Positions 1 to 8,165 of a stretch of 30,871 bases of DNA are shown piece by piece. Positions within the stretch are counted from its first letter, which is position 1, and the number at the start of each line of letters is the position of its first letter. The position numbers were made by a program, and so were the translations under genes. The notes under the pieces were generated by a model. That model was not told the DNA's origin. It ran no database searches and was given only the letters and a program-made list of their open reading frames with translations. Origin of the DNA: VFJL01 sp043721435 (GTDB lineage: Bacteria > Pseudomonadota > Gammaproteobacteria > Burkholderiales > Nitrosomonadaceae); contig JAYSQR010000026.1 in assembly GCA_043721435.1 (NCBI GenBank), positions 1 to 30,871 of the forward strand. Reading direction: 5' to 3'.

Positions 1-278
1 CGCTTCTGCGCGGCGGCGCCGACCACGAAACGGGCGTTTTCGCCGAGCTTGACCGCGCTGCCGTCGGCCAGGCGCAGCAGCACCCGAGAACCCTCGGCAG
101 TGGTGATTTCGTCCGACACCTTCAAGTGGGCGCCGATGCCGAGCGGCTCCATACGGCCGCCGCGGGTCACCCAGGCGGGCATGTTGACGCCTTCCACCAG
201 TACGTCCGGGGTGGCGGCCTGGACGGTGCCGGCCAGGCCGCAAAGCAGGCTGGCAGTGGCAAGGGACACAACTTTCAT
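1..278 (-). CDS. FecR-domain secreted protein, N-terminal part (truncated by window edge)
   Basis: The minus strand from 278 down to the window edge is open for 92 codons and starts with ATG behind a GAGGAG Shine-Dalgarno six bases upstream. The first ~21 residues (MKVVSLATASLLCGLAGTVQ then A) form a signal peptide with a signal peptidase I type cleavage site, so the product is probably exported. The rest reads like a FecR domain, with phrases such as EGSRVLLRLADGSAVKLGEN, typical of the beta-rich periplasmic domain found in FecR anti-sigma regulators and in many free-standing secreted FecR-domain proteins. A signal peptide rather than a cytoplasmic anti-sigma region favours the latter. The C-terminal part is outside the window, so its partner or substrate cannot be judged. 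It diverges from leuS across 118 bases. Confidence 0.7.
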   Translation of the reverse strand, partial: MKVVSLATASLLCGLAGTVQAATPDVLVEGVNMPAWVTRGGRMEPLGIGAHLKVSDEITTAEGSRVLLRLADGSAVKLGENARFVVGAAAQK

Positions 279-351
279 GACGGGCTCCTCGAGGTTCGTT
301 ACCGCTGATTCGGGTTGATACGCGAAATGCGGGTCCGCGGATGCCAGTGGC

Positions 352-357
352 TATAAT
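352..357 (+). promoter_or_regulatory. Probable -10 box of the leuS promoter
   Basis: A perfect TATAAT lies 40 bases upstream of the leuS ATG. The -35 region at the right distance (around 329-334) is a poor match to TTGACA, so the call rests on the -10 box and its position in the intergenic gap. No T-box or leader-peptide structure was seen in the short 5' leader. Confidence 0.4.
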
Positions 358-396
358 CGAAGGCTTAACCGCCGACCAGTGACATAAATCAACTCG

Positions 397-3150
397 ATGA
401 CGATGGATTCATCCTACCGCCCGGCCGAGGTCGAGCGCAGCGCCCAGTCCGCCTGGCTGGCTTCCGGGGCCGCCCGCGCCACCGAGCAGCCGGGCAAGCC
501 CAAGTATTACTGCCTGTCGATGTTTCCGTATCCATCGGGCAAGCTGCACATGGGCCATGTGCGCAATTACACCATCGGCGACGTGCTGTCGCGTTACCGC
601 CGCATGCAGGGTTACAACGTATTGCAGCCAATGGGTTGGGATGCTTTCGGCCTGCCCGCCGAGAATGCGGCGATGCAGAACAATGTGCCGCCTGCGCAGT
701 GGACTCACGACAATATCGCCTACATGCGCAAGCAGTTGCAAAGCCTGGGACTGGCCATAGACTGGAAGCGCGAGCTGGCGACCTGCAAGCCGGATTACTA
801 CCGCTGGAACCAGTGGCTGTTTTTGCGGATGCTGGAAAAAGGCATCGCCTACAAGAAAACCCAGGTGGTGAACTGGGACCCGGTGGATCAGACCGTGCTG
901 GCCAACGAACAGGTGATAGACGGGTGCGGCTGGCGTACCGGCGCGCTGGTGGAAAAGCGTGAGATACCGGGCTACTACTTGGGCATTACCCAGTATGCCG
1001 AAGAGTTACTCAGCGATCTAGATAAGCTGCCCGGCTGGCCGGAGCGGGTAAAGACCATGCAGGCCAACTGGATCGGCAAGAGTCATGGAGTGCGCTTTGC
1101 ATTCCCGCACGACATCCGTGATGCGTCCGGTGCAGCTATTAACGATGGCAAGCTGTGGGTCTATACCACGCGCGCCGACACCATCATGGGCGTGACCTTC
1201 GTCGCAGTGGCCGCCGAACATCCGCTGGCCGCGCATGCTGCGCAGGGCAACGCGCAGGTTGCCGCGTTCATCGAGAAGTGCAAGCACGTTTCGGTGATGG
1301 AAGCCGATCTTGCCACCATGGAAAAGGAGGGTGTGGACACCGGCCTGAAAGTCAACCACCCGCTGACCGGCGAACAGGTACCGGTGTGGGTCGGCAACTA
1401 TGTGCTGATGAGCTACGGCGAAGGCGCGGTGATGGCGGTGCCGGCGCACGACGAGCGCGATTTTGGCTTCGCGAAGAAGTACGGGTTGCCGATCAAGCAG
1501 GTTATTGAAAAAGGCCGAGAAGACGGATTTGGTGATGGAAGCGGTTATGGTGGCGGTACAGGTTCTGGAGCTGGATCAGGGGATGGAAGTGGGTTTGGAG
1601 GTGGTGGGGTTGATACTCCCTTCACAGACACTCATTGGCAAGACTGGTATGGAAACAAAGCAATTGGTGTTTGCATCAATTCTGGAAAATATGATGGACT
1701 CGGACATAGTGCAGCGGTGGACGCCATCGCTGCTGACCTGAAAGCCAAAGGTCTCGGTGACAAGCAGGTGCAATGGCGCCTGCGTGACTGGGGTGTGTCG
1801 CGCCAGCGCTACTGGGGCTGCCCGATCCCCATCATCCACTGCGATAGTTGCGGCTCGGTGCCGGTACCGAATGATCAATTGCCAGTGGTGCTACCGGAGG
1901 ATTGCGTGCCGGATGGTTCCGGCAATCCGCTGCACAAGCGCGCCGACTTCCTGAACTGCACTTGCCCCAAATGCGGCAAGCCCGCGCAGCGCGAGACCGA
2001 CACTATGGACACTTTCGTCGACTCGAGCTGGTACTACGCGCGATATTGTTCTGGTCTGGGGGCGAGCGGCTTCAAGTCCGACGCGATGGTGGATAAGGAG
2101 ACCGGCTACTGGATGCCGGTAGATCAGTACATCGGTGGCATTGAGCACGCCATCCTGCACCTGCTCTACTCGCGCTTCTGGACCAAGGTGATGCGCGACC
2201 TCGGTCTGGTCAAATACGACGAACCATTTGCAAATCTCTTGACTCAAGGCATGGTACTCAACCATATTTTTTCGCGCCGCACCGCCAAAGGTGGTATTCA
2301 GTATTTCGCGCCGGAGGAAATCGAACCGCGCCACGACGATAGCGGTCGCATCGTCGGCGCTACCGCTCTCGCCGACGGTCAGGCGGTCGATTACCAGGGG
2401 ATAGGCACCATGTCGAAATCCAGGAACAATGGAGTAGATCCGCAGAAGCTGGTGGAACAATATGGCGCCGACACCGCGCGTTTGTTCATGATGTTCGCGG
2501 CACCACCCGAGCAGACGCTGGAATGGAGCGACTCTGGCGTGGAGGGCGCACATCGTTTCCTGAAGCGCGTGTGGGTCTTTGGTTACGCCAATAAAGGTGC
2601 AATTCAAGCAGCATCTCTTCCGAAATGGGAAGCCGCGCTAGCCAATGCACCTACCGAACACCTTACCTTACGTCGAGAAGTTCACTTGCTGCTAAAGCAA
2701 GCAAACTATGACCTTGCCAAGTTTCAGTTCAACACCGTAGTCTCTGCGACGATGAAAATGCTCAATCGCCTAGAAGGTCTTTCGGGTCTTGGCTCTATTG
2801 AAGCTGCCAGCTATATAAAGCGCGAGGGTTTCTCCATCCTGCTGCGCCTGCTGTCGCCGATTTGCCCACACATTGCTCATGAGTTGTGGCGCGAGTTGGG
2901 TTATGGCGACGACATCCTCACCGCAGCTTGGCCATCGCCGCTGGCGACAGCGTTGGTGCAAGACGAAATCGAACTGGTGCTGCAGGTCAACGGCAAGCTG
3001 CGCGGGCAGATACGCGTTGCCAAGGACGCGGAGCGTGCAACTATCGAGCGCCTTGCGCTGGCAAACGATCAGGTGCAGAAATTCGTTGCCGGGCAGACGG
3101 TAAAGAAAGTGGTGGTGGTGCCAGGCAGATTGGTGAATATCGTTGTATGA
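397..3150 (+). CDS. leuS: Leucyl-tRNA synthetase
   Basis: Class I aminoacyl-tRNA synthetase that charges tRNA-Leu with leucine in the cytoplasm and edits mischarged tRNA. The HIGH motif is HMGH (residues 51-54) after YPSGKL. The KMSKS loop reads TMSKS (671-675), so the first lysine is replaced by Thr. The editing (CP1) domain is recognisable from GEGAVMAVPAHDERD, and the catalytic core from RLRDWGVSRQRYWG. The C-terminal anticodon-binding and tail domains are complete. The protein is 917 residues against about 860-870 usual. Much of the excess is a Gly-rich segment at residues 377-404 (17 of 28 residues Gly), just after the editing domain HDERD motif, where other LeuRS proteins have a short variable loop. 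ATG 397 is used; ATG 403 is an equally possible start, and no strong Shine-Dalgarno separates them. It is first in a block with a small ORF, lptE and holA. Confidence 0.97.
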   Translation: MTMDSSYRPAEVERSAQSAWLASGAARATEQPGKPKYYCLSMFPYPSGKLHMGHVRNYTIGDVLSRYRRMQGYNVLQPMGWDAFGLPAENAAMQNNVPPAQWTHDNIAYMRKQLQSLGLAIDWKRELATCKPDYYRWNQWLFLRMLEKGIAYKKTQVVNWDPVDQTVLANEQVIDGCGWRTGALVEKREIPGYYLGITQYAEELLSDLDKLPGWPERVKTMQANWIGKSHGVRFAFPHDIRDASGAAINDGKLWVYTTRADTIMGVTFVAVAAEHPLAAHAAQGNAQVAAFIEKCKHVSVMEADLATMEKEGVDTGLKVNHPLTGEQVPVWVGNYVLMSYGEGAVMAVPAHDERDFGFAKKYGLPIKQVIEKGREDGFGDGSGYGGGTGSGAGSGDGSGFGGGGVDTPFTDTHWQDWYGNKAIGVCINSGKYDGLGHSAAVDAIAADLKAKGLGDKQVQWRLRDWGVSRQRYWGCPIPIIHCDSCGSVPVPNDQLPVVLPEDCVPDGSGNPLHKRADFLNCTCPKCGKPAQRETDTMDTFVDSSWYYARYCSGLGASGFKSDAMVDKETGYWMPVDQYIGGIEHAILHLLYSRFWTKVMRDLGLVKYDEPFANLLTQGMVLNHIFSRRTAKGGIQYFAPEEIEPRHDDSGRIVGATALADGQAVDYQGIGTMSKSRNNGVDPQKLVEQYGADTARLFMMFAAPPEQTLEWSDSGVEGAHRFLKRVWVFGYANKGAIQAASLPKWEAALANAPTEHLTLRREVHLLLKQANYDLAKFQFNTVVSATMKMLNRLEGLSGLGSIEAASYIKREGFSILLRLLSPICPHIAHELWRELGYGDDILTAAWPSPLATALVQDEIELVLQVNGKLRGQIRVAKDAERATIERLALANDQVQKFVAGQTVKKVVVVPGRLVNIVV
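1525..1608 (+). repeat. Gly-rich low-complexity coding tract inside leuS
   Basis: Imperfect repeats of GGN GGN/GAN triplets (GGATTTGGTGATGGAAGCGG style) encode residues 377-404 of LeuRS. Glycine codons here are mainly GGA/GGT/GGG, unlike the GGC-rich surrounding gene, and the following ~90 bases are also more AT-rich. This suggests local expansion or replacement of the loop rather than simple divergence. Confidence 0.6.
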
Positions 3151-3166
3151 ATTGAGGTACCCCCAA

Positions 3167-3382
3167 ATGGAAAATTTAGATGAGGCCATTTACTGGATAA
3201 GCAAAGGCGACATTCAGGAAATTATGCACAAAGAATGGGGACGCGATTTATCCGAGCGGGAAATGACGGCAGTGGCGGACAAAATTGGCGACTATATTCC
3301 TTGGCACGAAGCCACCCTGTCAGCAATTGAAGATGTTATTGCCCCTATCCTGAATGAATCCAACGACAATGGCAGGAAATAA
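3167..3382 (+). CDS. Small acidic protein of unknown function
   Basis: A 71-residue ORF (MENLDEAIYWISKGDIQEIM...) lies between leuS and lptE, which are usually close neighbours. ATG 3167 is preferred because a GAGGT Shine-Dalgarno (3154-3158) lies eight bases upstream. A longer reading from 3143 would overlap the leuS end and has no better ribosome site. The stop is two bases before the lptE ATG, so it is probably cotranslated with lptE. The sequence is acidic and probably helical, with no signal peptide, no membrane segment and no cysteine motif. I do not recognise a family. The well-placed ribosome site and tight spacing support a real gene. Confidence 0.6.
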   Translation: MENLDEAIYWISKGDIQEIMHKEWGRDLSEREMTAVADKIGDYIPWHEATLSAIEDVIAPILNESNDNGRK

Positions 3383-3384
3383 TC

Positions 3385-3903
3385 ATGCAATTTAAATCAT
3401 ATCGCCTCCTCACCATCGGTACTTTGATTCTGCTGCTATCCGCCTGTGGCTTCCAGTTGCGCGGGCAGGGACAGGCGCCGACCGTATATCCGTTTGCTTC
3501 GCTTCACATTTTGGATCCAGAGGACTACCCCATTACTGCAGACATCAAACGCACTATCCATGCTGGTAAAAGCACGCGTATCGTTGATGAGGCAAGGGGT
3601 GCGGAAGCCACGCTGCAAATCCTCAAGCAAACGAATGAGAAGAGTATCCTGTCGTTATCCGGGGAAGGCAGGGTGCGCGAATTTCTATTGCGCTATCTGG
3701 TTACTTATAGCCTCATTGATGCCAGAGGAATAGACCTGGTTCCCGCCACCGAGATTGTCCGGGAGCGCGTCTTGCCTTACACAGACGAGCAGGTGGTGGC
3801 GAAAGAAGCAGAGGAAGCATTGCTCATCAAGGAGATGCAAGCCGAGATTGTTAGGCAGATCCTGCGGCACCTAGCGACAGTGAAAACTGAAGGGAAGCCT
3901 TGA
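3385..3903 (+). CDS. lptE: LPS-assembly lipoprotein LptE
   Basis: Outer-membrane lipoprotein that plugs the LptD barrel and helps deliver lipopolysaccharide to the cell surface. The first 20 residues are a lipoprotein signal peptide with lipobox LLSAC (Cys21), followed by GFQLRGQG, a phrase characteristic of LptE/RlpB. Length (172 residues) is normal. The mature part has the expected alternation of an N-terminal beta region, a DEARGAEATLQI strand and a C-terminal helix (MQAEIVRQILRHL). Its place between leuS and holA is the standard order in beta- and gammaproteobacteria. The upstream ORF ends two bases before this ATG. Confidence 0.93.
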   Translation: MQFKSYRLLTIGTLILLLSACGFQLRGQGQAPTVYPFASLHILDPEDYPITADIKRTIHAGKSTRIVDEARGAEATLQILKQTNEKSILSLSGEGRVREFLLRYLVTYSLIDARGIDLVPATEIVRERVLPYTDEQVVAKEAEEALLIKEMQAEIVRQILRHLATVKTEGKP

Positions 3904-4013
3904 TCACTCGTGTTTGAAACCGCAATGACATGGGTTATTTCGGTAATCTTGGAATCCGGACTTCCCCGTTTTGTTTTTCCACCTTGTCTGCGATAAATAT
4001 TGTTTCTACGCTT

Positions 4014-5027
4014 ATGCGCATCAGCCCCGATCAGCTTTCCCAGTATCTGCAAAAGCAGCTCGCCCCGCTTTACACGGTGTTCGGCGACGAACCGCTGCTG
4101 GCGATCGAGGCTGCCGACCTGATCCGCGCCCAGGCGCGCCAGACAGGCTATGTCGAACGCGAGATCTTCACCATAGACCACCACTTCAACTGGCAGGAGT
4201 TGCAGCAAAGCAGCAACAGCCTGTCGCTGTTTGGCGAACGGCGGCTGATGGATATGCGCATTCCTTCCGGCAAGCCCGGGAACCAGGGCAGCGCGGCGAT
4301 CGAGGAATACTGCCGTGCGCTGCCACCCGATACCGTCACGCTCGTCACCCTGCCCAAGATCGACAAACAGGGTCAGGCAGCAAAGTGGTTCAAGGCGCTT
4401 GAAAGTACGGGAGCGATGGTTCCGGTCTCCCCGGTTGAGCGCGCGCGACTGCCGGCGTGGATCGGCCAGCGCCTCGGGATGCAGCAACAGAAAGCCGATC
4501 CTGAAACTCTACAATTTCTGGCTGACAAGGTGGAGGGCAACCTGCTCGCGGCCCATCAGGAAGTCCAGAAACTCGCGCTGCTCTATCCGGCGGGTATGTT
4601 GTCTTTCGAGCAGGTGAAAGACGCGGTACTGGATGTGGCGCGCTATGATGTTTTCAAATTGTCGGATGCGCTGATGGCGGCGGATACTGCCCGTTACACC
4701 CGCATCCTGGAAGGCTTGCGGGGCGAGGGTGCAGCGTTGCCGTTCATTCTCACCATTTTGGCAGGGCAGATTCGCGCGCTGATCATCATCCGTAAGGGAC
4801 TGGATTCCGGCAGGCCGCTGATGCAACTGATGAACGAAGCCAGGGTATGGGGGGACAAACAGAAAGCAGTGGAGCATGCGGCCAGATCAATTGGCCTCAA
4901 ACCGCTAGTACTGGCCTTGTTGCACGCCGCGAAAATAGACAGGATCAGCAAAGGCGTCGCTCAAGGTGATGCCTGGGATGAATTGCTGCAACTGGGGTTG
5001 CGCTTCGCGGTCAGCAAACGCCAGTGA
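4014..5027 (+). CDS. holA: DNA polymerase III delta subunit
   Basis: Clamp-loader subunit that opens the beta sliding clamp for the replicative polymerase. The protein starts MRISPDQLSQYLQKQLAPLYTV, matching the usual HolA beginning, then FGDEPLLAIEAAD in place of the Walker region, which is degenerate in delta. ATG 4014 gives 337 residues, the normal size. An in-frame ATG at 3930 would add 28 residues (MGYFGNLGIRTS...) not expected in the family, so 4014 is preferred although its Shine-Dalgarno is weak. The 110-base gap after lptE may hold a separate promoter. It ends 84 bases before proA. Confidence 0.92.
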   Translation: MRISPDQLSQYLQKQLAPLYTVFGDEPLLAIEAADLIRAQARQTGYVEREIFTIDHHFNWQELQQSSNSLSLFGERRLMDMRIPSGKPGNQGSAAIEEYCRALPPDTVTLVTLPKIDKQGQAAKWFKALESTGAMVPVSPVERARLPAWIGQRLGMQQQKADPETLQFLADKVEGNLLAAHQEVQKLALLYPAGMLSFEQVKDAVLDVARYDVFKLSDALMAADTARYTRILEGLRGEGAALPFILTILAGQIRALIIIRKGLDSGRPLMQLMNEARVWGDKQKAVEHAARSIGLKPLVLALLHAAKIDRISKGVAQGDAWDELLQLGLRFAVSKRQ

Positions 5028-5111
5028 GCGTGGGCTGGACTGTATCCACAGCCGCATATCAGCGTTAAAATTCGCACATTCATTAATTCATCGTGTGCCT
5101 GGAGCTGAGGT

Positions 5112-6377
5112 ATGGACGTCATAGACATCAAAGCCTATATGCAATCGGTCGGACGCGAAGCCCGTGCCGCATCGCGCCTGATGGCCAAAGCCGAGACTGC
5201 CGCCAAAAACCGCGCACTCACCGCGATGGCCGCAGCCATCAAGCGCGACGAACAGAAACTGCTGGCCGCCAACGCGCTGGATCTGCAAGGGGCCAAAGCC
5301 CAGGGACTGGATGCGGCCCTGCTAGACCGGCTGACACTTACCTCCAAAGGGGTTGCCAGCATGGCAGAGGGGCTGCTGCAAATTGCCGCGCTGGCTGATC
5401 CGATTGGCGAAATCAGCGATCTGAATTACCGCCCTTCCGGCATCCAGGTCGGGAAAATGCGCGTGCCGCTGGGTGTGGTTGGCATCATTTACGAAGCGCG
5501 CCCCAACGTCACCGCGGATGCCGCCGGGTTGTGCCTCAAGGCAGGAAACGCGGCGATCCTGCGTGGCGGATCGGAAGCGATCCATTGCAACCAGGCGATT
5601 GCTGCTTGCGTCAAGGAAGGTTTGAGGATTGCCGGTCTGCCGGAGACTGCGGTGCAAGTGATCGAGACTACCGACCGTGCCGCCGTGGGTGAGCTCATCA
5701 CCATGAAACAATTCGTCGATGTGATCGTGCCGCGCGGCGGCAAGGGGCTGATCGAGCGCATTGCCAATGAGGCGCGCATTCCGGTGATCAAGCATCTGGA
5801 TGGCGTATGCCATGTCTACATCGATGATGGTGCCGACCTGGATAAGGCCATTCGTGTTGCCGACAACGCCAAGACGCAGCGCTACGGCACCTGCAACACC
5901 ATGGAAACCCTGCTGGTGCATCAAGCCATTGCCGGAAAGGTGCTGCCGCCGCTGTGCAGAATCTACCTCGACAAAGGTGTGGAACTGCGCGGTGATGCAG
6001 CCTCCCGCGCGATCATCGAACAAATGAAGGAAGCTACGGAAGAAGACTGGTACACCGAATATCTCGCACCGATTCTGAACGTGCGAATAGTGAGCGGGTT
6101 GGATCAGGCCATCGAGCACATTGCCGTTTACGGTTCGCAGCATACCGATGCCATTATCACCGAGGACTACACCCGCGCCCGCCGTTTTCTGCGGGAAGTG
6201 GATTCGAGTTCAGTGATGGTCAACGCCTCCACGCGCTTCGCCGACGGTTTCGAATACGGTCTCGGTGCGGAAATTGGCATCTCCACTGACAAAATTCACG
6301 CGCGCGGACCGGTGGGGCTGGAGGGTTTGACCAGCCAGAAATTCATCGTGCTGGGCGATGGACAGATACGGACTTGA
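5112..6377 (+). CDS. proA: Gamma-glutamyl phosphate reductase
   Basis: Second enzyme of proline synthesis, reducing L-glutamyl 5-phosphate to glutamate 5-semialdehyde with NADPH in the cytoplasm. The 421-residue length is typical. Family landmarks are VGIIYEARPNVTADAA, the substrate-site segment IPVIKHLDGVCHVY, the catalytic cysteine in YGTCNTMETLL, and the C-terminal DGFEYGLGAEIGISTDKIHARGP (given here in part). It starts at ATG 5112 behind a GAGGT Shine-Dalgarno. No proB is adjacent. The accessory hicBA-jet block starts only 14 bases after its stop, with no terminator visible between, so read-through transcription into that block is likely. Confidence 0.96.
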   Translation: MDVIDIKAYMQSVGREARAASRLMAKAETAAKNRALTAMAAAIKRDEQKLLAANALDLQGAKAQGLDAALLDRLTLTSKGVASMAEGLLQIAALADPIGEISDLNYRPSGIQVGKMRVPLGVVGIIYEARPNVTADAAGLCLKAGNAAILRGGSEAIHCNQAIAACVKEGLRIAGLPETAVQVIETTDRAAVGELITMKQFVDVIVPRGGKGLIERIANEARIPVIKHLDGVCHVYIDDGADLDKAIRVADNAKTQRYGTCNTMETLLVHQAIAGKVLPPLCRIYLDKGVELRGDAASRAIIEQMKEATEEDWYTEYLAPILNVRIVSGLDQAIEHIAVYGSQHTDAIITEDYTRARRFLREVDSSSVMVNASTRFADGFEYGLGAEIGISTDKIHARGPVGLEGLTSQKFIVLGDGQIRT

Positions 6378-6391
6378 TAAGGGGCGACAAC

Positions 6392-6622
6392 ATGAAAGAC
6401 TTAAACTATCGAATTATCTTGCGGCCTGAACCTGAAGGCGGTTTCACCGTCACCGTGCCGGCTTTGCCAGGTTGCGTTACATTCGGAGACACCCTTGAGG
6501 AAGCCAAGGACATGGCAAATGATGCCATTCGTGCCTACCTGGAGAGTCAGCGCAAGCATGCTGAACCGATTTTAGACGATGCCGGAACCTTTGAGAGCCA
6601 GTTGACCGTTCACTATGCCTAA
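6392..6622 (+). CDS. hicB: HicB-family antitoxin (short form)
   Basis: Antitoxin of a type II HicAB module. The 76-residue protein has the HicB partial RNase H-like fold, recognisable from RPEPEGGFTVTVPALPGC followed by GDTLEEAKDMANDAIRAYLE. ATG 6392 is chosen because AAGGGG lies just upstream (6379-6384); an in-frame start at 6374 overlaps proA and has no support. The C-terminus (FESQLTVHYA) stops directly after the core fold, with no ribbon-helix-helix or helix-turn-helix domain, so it probably does not repress its own promoter by the usual route. It overlaps hicA by 8 bases. The antitoxin-first order differs from the more familiar hicA-hicB order but is common for short HicBs. Confidence 0.88.
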   Translation: MKDLNYRIILRPEPEGGFTVTVPALPGCVTFGDTLEEAKDMANDAIRAYLESQRKHAEPILDDAGTFESQLTVHYA

Positions 6623-6833
6623 AACGCCTGCGCTGACCTCCAAGGATGTCATCAGAATCTTGGAAAAAAGCGGATTTGTTTTAGACCATAGCACTGGCAG
6701 CCATCGGGTTTATTATCATCCCGTTTCAGGACGCAGGGCGGTCGTCCCTTTTCACTGGCGGGGACTACCAATCGGGACGCTGACGGCAATACTCAAAGGT
6801 GCGGACATTCCCCGCAATGAATGGTCCAAATGA
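6615..6833 (+). CDS. hicA: HicA-family mRNA interferase toxin
   Basis: Ribosome-independent RNase toxin with a double-stranded RNA-binding-like fold. The 72-residue protein has the standard HicA pattern: SKDVIRILEKSGFVL, then the catalytic-histidine motif GSHRVYYHP (His30), then VVPFHWRGLPIGTLTAILKGADI. All expected residues are present, so the toxin looks functional, as does its antitoxin partner hicB. Translation is coupled to hicB by an 8-base overlap. The stop is 22 bases before the ATG proposed for jetA, so the toxin-antitoxin pair and the Wadjet-like genes probably share a transcript. Confidence 0.9.
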   Translation: MPKTPALTSKDVIRILEKSGFVLDHSTGSHRVYYHPVSGRRAVVPFHWRGLPIGTLTAILKGADIPRNEWSK

Positions 6834-6855
6834 CTCTTACACCATCCCACCTCTC

Positions 6856-7707
6856 ATGACTCGCTCTTCTCTGCCGGAAATAAACAGCGCCGGATCCCTG
6901 TTAGGCGAATTTTTTGCGCAGGGAATCGAAGCTGCCGATTTGCCTGCTTTATTTCCGCTGCTGCGGGCGCGTGAAACGCTCAATGCTTTCACCACTTTGT
7001 TCCGGGGCGGCGAGGATGAAGTGCTGGTGCGCCTGATGGTGTTACGCGAAATCGGCATGCGCGCTGATGTGCCGTATTGGAGCTCGCAGGAGTTGCAGGC
7101 CCACTTTGCCTACCTCGACCCGGTGAAGTTCGATACCGTACTAAAGCGCCTGCGCGAAAATGATCTGCTGGTGTGGGATGCTGAGCAACGCATTTATCAA
7201 TTAAGTACAGCGGGTCGCATCACGCTTTCGGCGCTGGCCACTTTGTTAAATTTCGCCGGAGAAAATGACGCGGAACTGGGCTATATTACCGCCCAAGTGG
7301 CGGCAGGACAGGCGGTCGGGAAGATATCTGCTGAAACTTTGCAACACCTGCTTGGCAGGCTGAACGAGCTGCAAAATGAATTTGATCAAGCGGTGCTGGC
7401 AGGTTCTGAATTCCGGCTGCGGCGTTCTCAGGAGAAACTGGCTTCGGTATGGCACTGGGTAGAGAAAGGCACCGAGATTATCCGTGCCATTACTGCTGAC
7501 GGCGACCTCGATACCGCCACCTATCGCATCGCCCACTCCATCGGCCAGGCCCAGAGCCGTATGTTGCGCATGACCGGTGTGTTTCAACGCGCCGTCAATA
7601 GCTTGAAGCGGCAGCGGGGTGCATCTGGGGCAAAGTGGTTTGTCTTCTTCAGATATCGTGGCGTGGCTACGCAAGCTATCGCAGGAACAGTTAGTGGCTG
7701 TCGCTAA
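6856..7707 (+). pseudogene. jetA: JetA (Wadjet kleisin, MukF-like), N-terminal part before a frameshift
   Basis: First gene of a four-gene Wadjet/Mks-type SMC operon; JetA is the kleisin that bridges the SMC heads and binds JetB. The N-terminus has a clear winged-helix region (YWSSQELQAHF to RIYQLSTAGRITLSAL), then long helices, as in MukF-like proteins. Homologous-looking sequence ends at LKRQR (codon 7615-7617). The frame then runs through 30 unrelated-looking codons to a stop at 7705-7707, while the +1 frame continues VHLGQSGLSSSDIVAWLRK from 7619. One surplus G in the GGGG at 7616-7619 explains this; restoring the frame gives a 432-residue protein. Start is uncertain: ATG 6856 has no strong ribosome site, and ATG 6817 or GTG 6799 would overlap hicA. 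A sequencing error is the main alternative to a true lesion. Confidence 0.75.
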
Positions 7708-8155
7708 CCAGGCTCTATTCGTTCCCCCTCAGCCGCTGTTTGTTACGCCGAATGAAATGCTGGATACAGCAGAATATGAATTGCTTGAGCGCGAACGCGA
7801 AAAGACTGCCCACTCCATCTTGCCACCTCCCATTGATGCTCCTGAAACCGATCGCGCCGATACAGTTGCAGCCGAACGGCTGGTATTACTGGAACAATTT
7901 ATTGGCAATCTGAACAGCATAGCGACCAATGCTGATGTCGGCGATGTGGTAGTCGGCGGTGACTACCCTCAGGCGGCTTACCGTATGTCATTATTGGCTT
8001 TGTTGAATGATACCGAGTCTGGTTCTCTGACCGGGCCGGTAGCGGAATTGGCAACACTGCCATTCCGACTGAACATATCTCGCGAGACGCGTAAAGTCGA
8101 CCGTAACGGCGTGAGGGAAATCAGTGTTGGCATGTTGGAGCGGATTGAATCTTAG
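7619..8155 (+). pseudogene. jetA: JetA (Wadjet kleisin), C-terminal part after the frameshift
   Basis: Continuation of the kleisin in the +1 frame. It cannot be an independent gene in any obvious way, because it begins mid-domain with VHLGQSGLSSSDIVAWLRKLS and has no ribosome site. The frame is closed just upstream by TGA at 7604-7606, so the frame switch must lie between 7607 and 7704. The segment contains helical regions and a C-terminal part (ATLPFRLNISRETRKVDRNG) likely to be the winged-helix end that contacts the SMC head, although that assignment is inference. It ends with TAG ten bases before the jetB ATG, keeping the operon spacing intact. Confidence 0.72.
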
Positions 8156-8165
8156 CAGATAGGAC

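Noticed and set aside
1891..2607. 238-codon open frame antisense to leuS
   Set aside because: It lies fully inside conserved LeuRS coding sequence and shows no motif of its own.
7607..7704. Programmed +1 ribosomal frameshift in jetA
   Set aside because: There is no stop codon at the shift site, no rare-codon pair and no evident stimulatory structure; an indel is simpler. Kept only as a remote alternative.
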